Assembly (NCBI GenBank): GCA_019637815.1
Contig: JAHBUZ010000013.1
Coordinates: forward strand, 51,119-115,118
DNA length: 64,000 bases
Origin: Chloroflexota bacterium
GTDB taxonomy: Bacteria; Chloroflexota; Limnocylindria; Limnocylindrales; CSP1-4
Reading direction: 5' to 3'
Shown here: positions 44,570 through 54,400 of the stretch, one piece after another
Layout of the letters: every line of letters starts with the position of its first letter
Position numbering within the stretch: position 1 is the first letter of the stretch
Program-made: the position numbers and the translations under genes
The notes under the pieces: model-generated
What the model was told of the DNA's origin: nothing
Databases searched by the model: none
What the model saw: the letters and a program-made list of their open reading frames with translations, nothing else

Positions 44570-47500
44570 TCACTCGTCCCAGTCGAAGTCGCGGAACTTG
44601 AGGGTCCGAGCGTTCTCGGACACGTTGCGGATGGTCGTATCGTCGAAGCCTTCTCCGCGGTGACGGGCGGTGATGTGGACCTCCACCTCCAGGCTCACCT
44701 CGGTATTCGCGGCGAAGGGTGCCAGGATCTCCTGGGCGAGCGTGGTCAGCTCGGGGATGGCGCGACGCGGGTCGCGGACGGCCACGGTCCCGCTAAACAT
44801 GGACTTGCGGGAGGGCGCCTGGGCCGCCGGCTCGGTGGAGACACCGGGGTCGCCGACCCGACCGCCGTCCCGGACGACATGCGGCGGCCGGACCGGCTCC
44901 TCTGCCCCCAGCTGTGCCTCGGCCACATCTGGCCTGACGACCAGGCTCCGGCCGTCGGCAACCGCCGCGAACGGTCGCGCGACCGATATGCCCTGGTATC
45001 GACCCCGGTCGTCCTTGCCTGCCGCATACGCGAGCTCGTCGCGCCAGGTCAGACCGCCGGCGCCGTCCTCGATCGCGCCGAGCAGCACGGACACGTCGCG
45101 GAGTCGCGGCAGATAGGCATACGTCGCGAAGTACTCCCAGAGCTGGCGGACATCCACGTCGCCGTCCCGCCAGATGTCCGGGTAGGCATCGAGCTGGAGC
45201 CGCAGGTTCCGGCCACCGAGCTTCGTCACGAACGACCCGTTCGCCTCGAGCTTCTGCACGGCGCGCTTCGCGAGCCCCTCGGACGTGCTCGCCTTGATGG
45301 GTTCGAGGGTGATAGGCCCGGTCGCCACGGTCTGCGTCGGGATGAGGAGCCAGGAGAACGTCTCGCCGACCCGCAGCGTGACCGCCTGCGCGGAGTCCTT
45401 GACGCGTGTCTCGATCTGGCGCGCCTGGAAGCTGTCGAGCGTGAGCGTCCCCTTGTCCTCTTCGATCGACTTCCAGGCGAGATGCTGCCGCACGCCGTCG
45501 CGGAGCTCCTCGAGCCGCGCGGTCTCGGCTGCGAGGAAGACGAGCATGTTGCGGAACCGTCGGGGTCCCGGACCCCGGCTCTCGAGGATGTCCCGCGCCG
45601 CCTTGCTCGCGGCGGAGTCGGTGGTCTTGGACGAGTGCGAGACCTCCGGCCCGAGCACCACGAGCCCCACAGTGTCCTCGTCGGGCACATCGACCGGTGA
45701 GCGGGGCGCCGCGTGGAGCCGGGCGAACTGCGAGCGGTCGGCATGCTGCTTCCGCAGGACGTCACGGATGTGCTCGTCGACGACCTCGGGCGCCAGCTGC
45801 TCCGCGCGGTCGCGTGCGAGCCGCGCCACCGATGGCTGCGTGCTGTACCAGTAGCGGCCGCCCTGGTCGTAGAGGTAGGTCGCCTGCTCGGCGAGCTGGC
45901 GGAGCGCATCGCCGTAGGTGCCCGCGGATTCGCCGGGCAGCACCGAGCCGAGCTTGACCGATCGTGCGTCGACACCCCGGTTGGCCGCCTGCTGCGTCGC
46001 TGCCGACCCGAGGTAGATGGTCCGGGCGACCCGGCGCGTCGCCGAGTAGCGTCCGAGCGAGCCATCGTTCTTGTCGAGGGCGATCGGCAGGGAGTTGGCG
46101 CCGTCGATGTCCGATTCGATGACTGGCACCCAGGCGTCCTCGAGATAGCGCGTCGCCTCCGACTGGACGGCCTGCTCGTCGAGCGGCAGCGAGGAGGGGA
46201 GGATGAGCGGGCTCCGGTCATCGCGGATCCAGAGCGCGTGGATGACCGACGCCATGAGCCGCAGCACGCCGCGCGTCCGCTGGAACCGCTCGAGCGTGCT
46301 CCAGTCCTCGTACAGCCGGTCGAAGAGCTCGGGATGGATCGGGTAGGCCGCGGTCATGCGTCGCTGGTACGCGGCCTCGCGCGTCGCCGCCGGGAAGTCG
46401 CCGGTGCCCCGCGCATACATGTCCGCGAACCGCTGGATCACCGCGTCGCGCACCGGTGCCCTGTCCGCCGGGACCGGTTCGAACAGGCGTCGGCGGACGA
46501 TCTCGAAGCCCTCTTCGGCGCTCGCGGGTCGCCACGGCGACTGGACGCGTCCGAAGGTGTTCTGGAGCCGCGTGAGCGCGGTCCGCCCGCCCTCGCCGCC
46601 GATCTCGATGTCCGACGAGGGGAGGCTGGCCACGAGCAGCGCTCTCGGTGCCTGCTTCGCAGCTTCGGTCAGCGACTGGGCGAACGACAGGTTGGCATCG
46701 AACGAGCCTGCCGCGAGCGAGTCATCGGACCACAGCTGGCGGACGAAGGTCACCCACTCGTCGATGAGGACGAGCGCGGGCCCGAAGTCGGTGAGGATGC
46801 CCGCGAGGATGTCCGCACCCGGCGAGACGCGCGCCTCGTCGGACGCGCGGAGCCGCTCGAACGCCTCGGCGCCACCGAGCTGCCAGGCGAGGTTGCCCCA
46901 CAGCGTGTTGATGTGCCGATCATCGCGGGTGACGCCCTCCGCGGGGCCGTGCCGCGTCCCGACGAGCACCGCGCGTCGCACGGTCGGGATGTCCGTGACG
47001 CCCGCCTTCGCGAGGATCGGCTCGATGCCGGGGAGGGAGCCCGCGGCGACGCCCGAGACGAGGTGGTACAGGGCGAGCATCGAGTGCGTCTTGCCGCCAC
47101 CGAAGTTCGTCTGGAGCTCGACCACCGGCTCGCCGCCGATCCCGGACAGCCGCTGGAGCGCGCCGGTGAGCAGGTCCGTGAGGCCGATCGTGAGGTATGT
47201 CCGCGCGAAGAACTGGTTGGGGTCGAGGTACTCGGCCGATCCCTTGCCGTCGACGACTTGGCCGAGGTCCGCCGCGAACTCCGCCGCGAGATAGGCACCG
47301 CGCTGCACGTCCGGGTGCGGCGCGATGACCTCGCGCCACGGGGTGAGCCCGGCCGCCGCGTCCGTGCCGGCGAGGGGAAGCGTCGCCTGCTTCGCGACCT
47401 GCTGCTTGGCCGCCGCCTCGTACTGGGCGCGGAGCACATCGGCCCGCATCCGCCGCAGCTCCTGGTCCGCCTCTGGACAGCCCATCGCGACGGCGAGGCG

Positions 47501-47857
47501 CGCCATCGTGTCGAGGGCACGCTCCGTGTCCGACGAGGTGAACGGCCGGTCCGCCTTCGGATGGGCCCATCGGTTCCGGACGTCCTGGAGCTCGTTGACG
47601 TAGGCACGTTCCGTCTTGCCGAGCGTCGCGCCGAACACCCGCTGCCACTGGTATGCGATGGCGTTCAGGAGGAACTGCGGGTCCGAGAAGTTCGTGCCCA
47701 CGCCGCGGCTGTTGCCGGCGCGGATCGCGTCCTGGTCGATGACGTCCCACCAGCCATCGCCCAGCTTCTGCTGGAGGGCATGGATGACCTTGGGCTCGAG
47801 CCCGCGCGCGAGGACCTCGAGGCCCCGACCGATGCGCTCCTGGTTCGTGGTCGCCAC
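44570..47857 (-). CDS. Swt1-like HEPN + DUF499 AAA-type ATPase, defence-locus ATPase
   Basis: 1095 aa. Residues 1-125 are a HEPN domain of the Swt1 type with the RNase motif R-x4-H at Arg94-His99 (RNRWAH). The DUF499 ATPase follows, with Walker A NFGGGKTHS at 251-259 and Walker B ALVLIDEW at 361-368; the large C-terminal half has no motif I recognise. It starts with GTG at 47857, 16 bases after the methylase stop, with GGGGAGGG upstream. DUF499 ATPases occur beside DUF1156 methylases and SNF2-type helicases in predicted anti-phage islands (the Hma type). Its RNase activity is predicted from the motif only. Confidence 0.85.
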   Translation of the reverse strand: MATTNQERIGRGLEVLARGLEPKVIHALQQKLGDGWWDVIDQDAIRAGNSRGVGTNFSDPQFLLNAIAYQWQRVFGATLGKTERAYVNELQDVRNRWAHPKADRPFTSSDTERALDTMARLAVAMGCPEADQELRRMRADVLRAQYEAAAKQQVAKQATLPLAGTDAAAGLTPWREVIAPHPDVQRGAYLAAEFAADLGQVVDGKGSAEYLDPNQFFARTYLTIGLTDLLTGALQRLSGIGGEPVVELQTNFGGGKTHSMLALYHLVSGVAAGSLPGIEPILAKAGVTDIPTVRRAVLVGTRHGPAEGVTRDDRHINTLWGNLAWQLGGAEAFERLRASDEARVSPGADILAGILTDFGPALVLIDEWVTFVRQLWSDDSLAAGSFDANLSFAQSLTEAAKQAPRALLVASLPSSDIEIGGEGGRTALTRLQNTFGRVQSPWRPASAEEGFEIVRRRLFEPVPADRAPVRDAVIQRFADMYARGTGDFPAATREAAYQRRMTAAYPIHPELFDRLYEDWSTLERFQRTRGVLRLMASVIHALWIRDDRSPLILPSSLPLDEQAVQSEATRYLEDAWVPVIESDIDGANSLPIALDKNDGSLGRYSATRRVARTIYLGSAATQQAANRGVDARSVKLGSVLPGESAGTYGDALRQLAEQATYLYDQGGRYWYSTQPSVARLARDRAEQLAPEVVDEHIRDVLRKQHADRSQFARLHAAPRSPVDVPDEDTVGLVVLGPEVSHSSKTTDSAASKAARDILESRGPGPRRFRNMLVFLAAETARLEELRDGVRQHLAWKSIEEDKGTLTLDSFQARQIETRVKDSAQAVTLRVGETFSWLLIPTQTVATGPITLEPIKASTSEGLAKRAVQKLEANGSFVTKLGGRNLRLQLDAYPDIWRDGDVDVRQLWEYFATYAYLPRLRDVSVLLGAIEDGAGGLTWRDELAYAAGKDDRGRYQGISVARPFAAVADGRSLVVRPDVAEAQLGAEEPVRPPHVVRDGGRVGDPGVSTEPAAQAPSRKSMFSGTVAVRDPRRAIPELTTLAQEILAPFAANTEVSLEVEVHITARHRGEGFDDTTIRNVSENARTLKFRDFDWDE

Positions 47858-47873
47858 GTCGTTCGCCCTCCCC

Positions 47874-50643
47874 TCAGAGCCCGAGGCCGGCCTGGGTCGG
47901 CCCCGTCCCTGCTGCTGCCACGCCTTGGGCGAGCCGCTTGATCTCCGGCCAGGCCTTGACGAGGGCGTCGTAGCCGAGCGCCTCCTGCGACCAGCCCTTG
48001 GCGTCGGCGATGGCGAAGAGGCGATACGCGAGATCGCGCGCCGTGTCCGCGAGGCCGCCGATCTTGGCGACCAGCACCGCAGCCGCCTCGTCGCCCTGCT
48101 CGAGCTTCGCCTTCACCAGGTGCTGGGTCAGCTCCCAGACCCGGAGCCGCCTGTCGGTCGTCGGGTCCCATGCCGGGTCGAGCCGGTCACGCGGGATGAG
48201 TGCCACCTTGCCCGCGACCGCGGTGATGAGCCCCGATGCCACGAGCCCATCGAGCGAGGTGTTCTTGGACGTGCACAGCTGGATCGCCTCGCCGGACGGG
48301 CCTTCCTTGAACTGGCGCTGCTCGAACCAGGTGATCGCCCAACGGGTGTCCGCGTCGAACTCGTCGTCCTGGCCGGAGAGCACCTCGCCGAGGATCTGGT
48401 TGATGATCGCGAGCGCGGTGCGCACGGTCATCGGCGAGCCGTCCGATTCCACGACCTTGGCATACCGGCTGAATACCGCCATACCCGGGCCGATGGCCGC
48501 CTGCTGCAGGTCGACCGGCGCGATGTTGCCGTGCTGGAGTTCCCGCAGCGACCTCGGCAACTCCGCCCGGAGTGCAGCGAGCAGACCCTTGCGGTCAGTG
48601 ACGCTGGCGTCGTCCTTGCGGGCCCGGCAGACCAGGACGATGGACGAAGCGAGCGCGTTCATCCCTGACTTGAGGCCTTGTGTCCGCTCGCTCCGAATGG
48701 GCCACGTGCCGTTGATGAGGAACCCGGCATCGAGCAGCCCTGCGAGCATCGTTTCCCAGCCGGTCGATGCCGTGGATCGAGTGTCGCCTTCCTCGCTTTC
48801 GTCGGTCTGCTTGAACGCGTAGTAGATGGTGACCGGGTAGTCCGGATGGGCCGTCTCGCGCATGCGCATGAATGCGCGGCCGAGTCCTTCCTCGAAGTGG
48901 CGCTCGGCGCGGCGCCTATCCCCATCATGGCGATACGGTGTCGCGATGAGCTCTGGCGTCTTCGGGGTCAGGACTGTGGCGAAGAGGTCCGGATGGACCT
49001 CACGGAGCGACCGCCGAAGCCAGACGTAGAAGAAGTCCGAGAGGTCGGCGTAGCCGATGTTGTCGTAGTACGGTGGGTCGGTGGATACCAAGGCGACTCG
49101 GCCCAGGCGCATCTCGGCCGTCGCATCGCGCTGAGACGCCACACCCTTACCCTTGCTAGGGATGTTGTCGATGGCCCGTGCGATCCAGTCCACTGCGCCG
49201 TTCCAGTCGCCCGGCGCATCCGCCAGTGGAGCTGCCTCCGCAAAGTCCCATGCCATTGGGATTGCCTGCCTGCCAAAGGTGTGCGCGACAAATGCACCGG
49301 AACTGACCCAAGTCGCAATCGTGGACCAGTAGTCTGCGCCGCGGTCAACCGCGAACGCGAGGTAGGTGGCGACCGCATCGGCGTAGGCGGTGGCGTCGCG
49401 GTCGTTGGAGTTCGCGGCGTCCCGTGACACCTGCTGGCGGGCGATCCCCACCAGGTCGCTGAAGGTGGTGAGCGCCATCAGCTGCCGTGACGTGAACAGA
49501 TCTCGGAACCGCGTCAGGCCGTAGCGAACAACGTTGATCCTCCCCGGCCAATCGAACAACTCCTCCTCGGGTCCCCATTCAGGAGCGGCCGACCGGGCAG
49601 CCACCTCGTGCTCGTCAGCCGGGTCGATGTAGACCCGCTGTCGAGCACCTTCGGCGACGACGGCCATCAGTTGCGCGCCCATCCGGCCTGCACGCCCTTC
49701 CGCACGCACATGGTCGAACGGGACTGCCGAGTGACAGACGATGCATCGCGCACCTTGGCGACTCACCGTCCCATCAGGTGGTGTTCCCCGCCCGGTCCGG
49801 ACCGCGAACCTGACGCTCTTCGCGGTATGGTCGATGACAGGCTCGACCCACGCCTCCTTGCCCTTCTTGGTGGACAGCGCGAACGACCGCACGAGCGGCA
49901 TCCGTGCGCCACAGGCCGGGTTCGGACAGATGACCGTCCGCGCCCAGAGCCAGGCGATGACCGTGGCATCCCCGCCGCCCTGCTCCTTCGGCAGCCGGAC
50001 CTTCGGATACAGGTGGCCGATGCGCCGCTCGGCCTCGTCGCGCATCCACGCGCCATATCGACGGACATCCTCTGCGAGGCCCGTGGCGCCCTTCCACGTG
50101 CCGCTGCCGCCGACCCCGCGCCGGGCGTCCGGATGGACGGGCGGCAGGTCCGAGAACCGGGGTGGGATCTCGATGAGCGCCTTGGTGATGAGGACCGCGA
50201 CCGGGTTCAGGTCAGAGCCGTGCGCCTCAAGACCGAGCCGCTGTGCCTCCAGCGGGATGGAGCCGCCACCCGAGAATGGATCCAGCACCGGGGGGGGGGG
50301 CGTTCCCGGTCGAACGGAGGATCTCCGCCCGTGCTGTGGCCAGGACCTCCTCCTTCGTGATGTTCTCCCACTTCACGAGGCGTTCGATGATGCCGAACAG
50401 GCGGTCCCGTTCCTGCTCCTGCGCCTGCGGCGTGGGGAACTGCTCCGGGTCGGAGGTTGGGTCGTCCACAAGGCTCGCGAACAGGACGGCGCGACAGGCG
50501 GCAAGTGGCCGGCGCGCCCACCAGAGGTGGAGCGTACTCGGGTGCCCGTGCCGGATACTCCGCTCACGGGCAGACTCGGTGTTGATCGCTTCCAGCGGCA
50601 GTGAGACCTCGATGAGCTTGCGGCGCGGCGTCGCCTGGGTCAC
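47874..50643 (-). CDS. DUF1156 DNA methyltransferase, frameshifted at a poly-G tract
   Basis: The gene is split. The N-terminal part runs from GTG 50643 to the tract: DUF1156 with [46 protein letters not shown] and [21 protein letters not shown]. The rest continues in another frame from 50288: [29 protein letters not shown] (SAM motif I) and [15 protein letters not shown] near residue 520 (catalytic DPPY), to the stop at 47874. On the coding strand 11 C bases (50300-50290) shift the frame; 10 would give a continuous 922-aa protein. Its GTG overlaps the zinc-ribbon stop as GTGA. The likely product is an adenine or cytosine-N4 methylase marking self DNA. Confidence 0.85.
50290..50300. repeat. 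Homopolymer of 11 G inside the DUF1156 methylase gene
   Basis: Eleven consecutive G on the plus strand, located between the DUF1156 domain and SAM motif I. Other G or C runs I noticed in the window reach about six. Slippage by one base switches the downstream catalytic part in and out of frame. Confidence 0.9.
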
Positions 50644-50924
50644 GCGTCCACCTGGTCCATGTCTGAGTCTCCCTCCACCGCATCGGTGCGGAGTCCGTCC
50701 ATCCGGTATGAATGATCGCATGTGTTGCATCGCAGATCGGGCTGGTCATCCCAGACCACGCAGCCGCCGAGCGCCAGCTCCCCCGTGTCAAGGGACTTCT
50801 GCAGGTCCTCGCTGAACATCGGCATGCCATACATGATCGAAGCGACGGCACGCGAGCCACATCTCGGGCACGGATGCTCACGGCCGGTCTTGGTGACCGG
50901 CTCGCGATCTGCGACCTTGCTCAC
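50640..50924 (-). CDS. Small zinc-ribbon protein coupled to the methylase
   Basis: 94 aa with two cysteine pairs, Cys19-Cys22 (HPCPRCGS) and Cys66-Cys69 (LRCNTCD), forming a predicted zinc ribbon around [13 protein letters not shown]. An acidic C-terminal tail ([13 protein letters not shown]) follows. GTG 50924 has GGAGGAG 5 bases upstream. Its stop overlaps the methylase start, so the two are co-translated, and it heads the methylase-ATPase operon. It may recruit DNA or RNA for the methylase or be a stand-alone accessory; no characterised homologue comes to mind. Confidence 0.65.
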   Translation of the reverse strand: MSKVADREPVTKTGREHPCPRCGSRAVASIMYGMPMFSEDLQKSLDTGELALGGCVVWDDQPDLRCNTCDHSYRMDGLRTDAVEGDSDMDQVDA

Positions 50925-51071
50925 GATGTCTCCTCCTGCTCGACCCTGTCCACCCATGATGGCTTTGGGGATGCGCCGGCAACGGCTGACATCGGCCCGC
51001 GGTAAGGCACGCGCAGCTGACCATGGGCCCCTTGAAGGACGGGACGTCGAGATAGGACTCCTGCTTGACGA

Positions 51072-51089
51072 TATCGGTCATGACCGATA
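51072..51089. promoter_or_regulatory. Perfect 18-bp palindrome at the XRE regulator start
   Basis: TATCGGTCATGACCGATA is fully self-complementary. It lies between TTGACG (51065-51070, -35-like) and GATAAT (51086-51091, -10-like, 15-base spacer), 12 bases upstream of the ATG at 51101. It is the expected position of an autoregulatory operator, and it also faces the divergent zinc-ribbon/methylase operon starting at 50924. The rest of the 50925-51071 gap shows nothing I can name. Confidence 0.6.
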
Positions 51090-51100
51090 ATCTCGCCATC

Positions 51101-51397
51101 ATGCAGCGGCAGCGCGATGACCTTGACCTCACGATCGAGGAGCTCTCCCGGGATGACCCCGAGCTCCCCGATCGGCTCGCCGCCGAGGTTCGCCGCCAGC
51201 GGCTGATCGCTGCTGGAGTGGCGTCCCGCAAGGTGAACCGCTTGACCCAGGCGGCCGTGGCGGAGCGGATGGGGGTCTCCCAGTCCGTCGTCGCGGAGAT
51301 CGAGTCCGGTCGGACGGACATCCGCTACTCCACGCTCGACCGATACATGGAGGTCGTCACCAAGGGACGCAAGCGGATCGACCTGGTGCCGGTGTAG
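51101..51397 (+). CDS. XRE/HigA-type helix-turn-helix regulator inside the defence locus
   Basis: 98 aa. An N-terminal helical part (DLDLTIEELSRDDPELPDRLAAEVRRQRLI) resembles HigA-like antitoxins. The Cro/C1-type HTH follows at about 48-72: LTQAAVAERMGVSQSVVAEIESGR. It is the only plus-strand gene in the block, divergent from the zinc-ribbon/methylase operon and convergent with the helicase, which ends 18 bases away. ATG 51101 is preferred; ATG 51080 sits in the middle of the palindrome. No RelE/HigB-type toxin is adjacent, so a regulator of the defence operon is more likely than an antitoxin. Confidence 0.75.
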   Translation: MQRQRDDLDLTIEELSRDDPELPDRLAAEVRRQRLIAAGVASRKVNRLTQAAVAERMGVSQSVVAEIESGRTDIRYSTLDRYMEVVTKGRKRIDLVPV

Positions 51398-51414
51398 CAG
51401 CGCCGTCATGGCGT

Positions 51415-54400
51415 TCACGCTGCACTCTCCAGGCGCTCTCCCTGGCGCAGCAGGTCCGCGATCGCGTAGTTGATCGACGTCGCGGCATCCTCCGGCTTCA
51501 GTCGGAACGGTGATCGGAGGTAGACGGGCATCTCGGCGGTATCGTCGGGGTGGACCGCCACGAGCGCCAATAGCCAGGATGCCGGGACATTGAAGGACTT
51601 CATGATCTCGCCGCGGGTGACGGTCACGGTGGTGGCACCGTGCGCCCGGCCCTTGACCTCGATGAACCGGAGTCGCCCGTCCGGACCCCGCGACTCGATG
51701 TCGTAGCCGAGCTTGTCCGCCGACACATCCCGGGGCTCGTGGCCAGCCGCGCGCTCGGCGGCCATGACCGCGTCCATCGCGATGCGCTCCACGCGCTTCG
51801 TCTCGCGAGCGAACAGCTCCGGCTCATCGGCCGTGCCGGTGCCGGTGAGGCGGTCGAGCAGTCCCTGCGGAACGACGACCGCGCCACCGACCATCACCGG
51901 CGGCAGCGCATCGACCTTCGCCTCGAGGTCCAGCTCGCGCATCCGGGTATCCAGCCGGTCCGCCATCTCCTGGGCGCGCTGCCGGGCGACCGACGCGGGA
52001 AGCCTGGTCGACTTGCCCGCCTGCTCCGCGAGTCCGAGCTGGCTCGCCTGGGCGTCCCAGTGGTTGATCTCGTAGGTGAGCCGGGCGGTGACCTGCCGAC
52101 GCACGCGTTCCACCCGCACGGTGGTCCGCTCCCGGACCTCGGCGAGGTGGGCGCGACCGAGCGTGGTGATCGCGTGCCCGATCGCCCGGGACTCGAGGTC
52201 CGCCGCGACCAGCCAGCTCGCATCCCGGACCACGGGCTCGATGAGGGCGCGCTCGTGGTCGTCCGGTGACCGGAGGTCGAGGTAGGGCGCGGGACCGGCA
52301 CCGGAGGCATCCCGGTCGGTCAGGTCCACGAGCTCCATCCGGCGACTCACGACCCGGGATGCGCCGTCCGGGTTCCGCCGGCCGTCCACCACGGCGTGCT
52401 CGAGGTACACGAGGGCCCGCAGGTCCGCGCCGGCATCCGCGGGGTCCACGAGCACCGTGCCCCGTCGGAGCAGCGTCCGGTGGTCCGCGAGGACCAGGTC
52501 GATCGTCGCATCGAGCAATGGATGGCCCGGGCAGATGAGCTCCGCGATCGGCTGGGTGTCGACGTGCGCCTTGTCGAACGTGATGCGCTGGTACGCGCGC
52601 GGCAGCTGGCGGAGCCCGAGCACCGTGGCACGCTCGCGGATGCGTGACGGGACGCGGGTGATCTCGAAGCGGTCCTGCTCCCGTGGCTGGACCGACCCGC
52701 CGAGCCGCGCGAACGCGTCGAGGAAGAACGCCCGGATGTAGTGGGGCTGGAGACGGCCCGCCTCCGCCCGCTCGAGGTCGTCCCGGATCCGCTGGACCGC
52801 ACGGGTGTCCATGGACTCGGCGCCGATGGCCCGCTCGTCGAGCAGCGACTGGAGGTGCTGACGGTCCACCGCGCCATCGATGACCCGGCTCATGCGTGCC
52901 CGGACCTCGGGCCGGTCGCCCTCGCGGATCGCCTCGATGAGCAGGTCGCGAAGGGGCTTGCCGTCGAAGCTCAGCTCGCCCAGGACGTCGAACACCTCGC
53001 CGCCGAGCGCCTGGCGCTCCGTCTCGATCTTGTCGAGCAGGCGGGCGTAGACGTCCCCCTCGCGGGTCCGGTGGGCGACGAGGTTCCAGAGGTGGCACAT
53101 CTCGCTCTGGCCGATGCGATGGATCCGGCCGAACCGCTGCTCGAGCCGGTTCGGGTTCCAGGGCAGGTCGTAGTTGACCATGAGGTGGGCGCGCTGGAGG
53201 TTGATGCCCTCGCCCGCGGCATCGGTCGCGACCAGGACGAGCGTGTCCGGCTCGTTCTTGAACGAGGTCTCCGCCGCACGCCGCGTGTCCCGGGACATGC
53301 CGCCGTGGATGGCGACCACCTGGTCCGGTCGGCCGAGGTACGTGCCGATGCGTGTCACGAGGTATTCCAGCGTGTCGCGATGCTCGGTGAAGATGACCAG
53401 CTTCCGACGGGCACCCGAGGCGTCGCGCATCCGCGGGTCCTCGCCGAGGATGGTCGAGAGCTCGGTCCACTTGGTGTCATCGCCGCGTGCCCGGACGTCC
53501 GCGGCGAGCGCCTCGAGCTGCGTCAGGGTCGCGATCTCGCGTCGCAGCTCGTCCACCGAGCGGGCTGCGGATGCGGCATCGACCGCGGTCTCCTCGGCGG
53601 ACTCCAGCTCGTCCGCCGTCTGCTCGTCGTCATCGTCGAGGTCCGCGAGGGAGAGGGCATCGAGCTCCGGGAGGGCGATCCGTGCCTGCTGTCCGGCCCG
53701 CAGCTGCTCGGCCTCCGCGAGCGCCCGCTCGAGACGGATCCGGCGGCGCTGGAGGGAGCGGTAGATGGCCTCGGGGGACGACGCCAGACGGCGCTGGAGG
53801 ACCGTGAGCGCGAAGCCGACGATGCTGCCCTTGCGACCCTCGCCCTCCGCCTTGAGCCGCTCGGCGCGGTCCATCTCGTCGCGGACGTAGGTCGTGACCT
53901 GCTCGTAGAGGGCGGCCTCCGCCGGGGACAGCTCGTAGGGGACGACGTAGGCGTGGCGCTCCGGGAACAGTGGCGTCCCGTCGAAGCGCACGAGCCGCTC
54001 CTTGACCATACGACGCATGAGGTCCGACGCGTCGACCGGGCCGGTGCGACCGCGCCTACGACCCTCGAAGCGGTCGGCATCGAGGAGCGAGAGGAACAGC
54101 TCGAACTCCTCGTCCTTGCCGTTGTGCGGGGTCGCGGTCAGCAGCACGAGGTTCCGGGTGTGCGGCCGGATGCGCTCCGCGAGCTTGCGGCGGCCCGTGG
54201 ACCGCACCTCACCCGCAGACAGCGTGGCCGAGAGCTTGTGCGCTTCGTCGAACACGACCAGGTCCCAATCGGGCGCCGCGTCCAGCTTCGCCTGGAGTTC
54301 GGGGTCGCGGGCCAGGCGGTCGAGCCGGCTGATGAGCAGGTCCGCGTCGGCGAACGGGTTGCCCGAGGGCGAGTCGGTGATGCGGTCCCGTGTGAGGAGG

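Noticed and set aside
45713..47941. Long plus-strand open frame of 742 codons opposite the DUF499 ATPase
   Set aside because: It is antisense to a gene with clear HEPN and Walker motifs; the translation is Arg/Asp/Glu/Val-rich low complexity as expected from the opposite strand of GC-rich coding DNA.
51101..51397. HigA antitoxin of a toxin-antitoxin pair
   Set aside because: No RelE/HigB-like toxin gene is next to it on either side; a locus regulator fits better.
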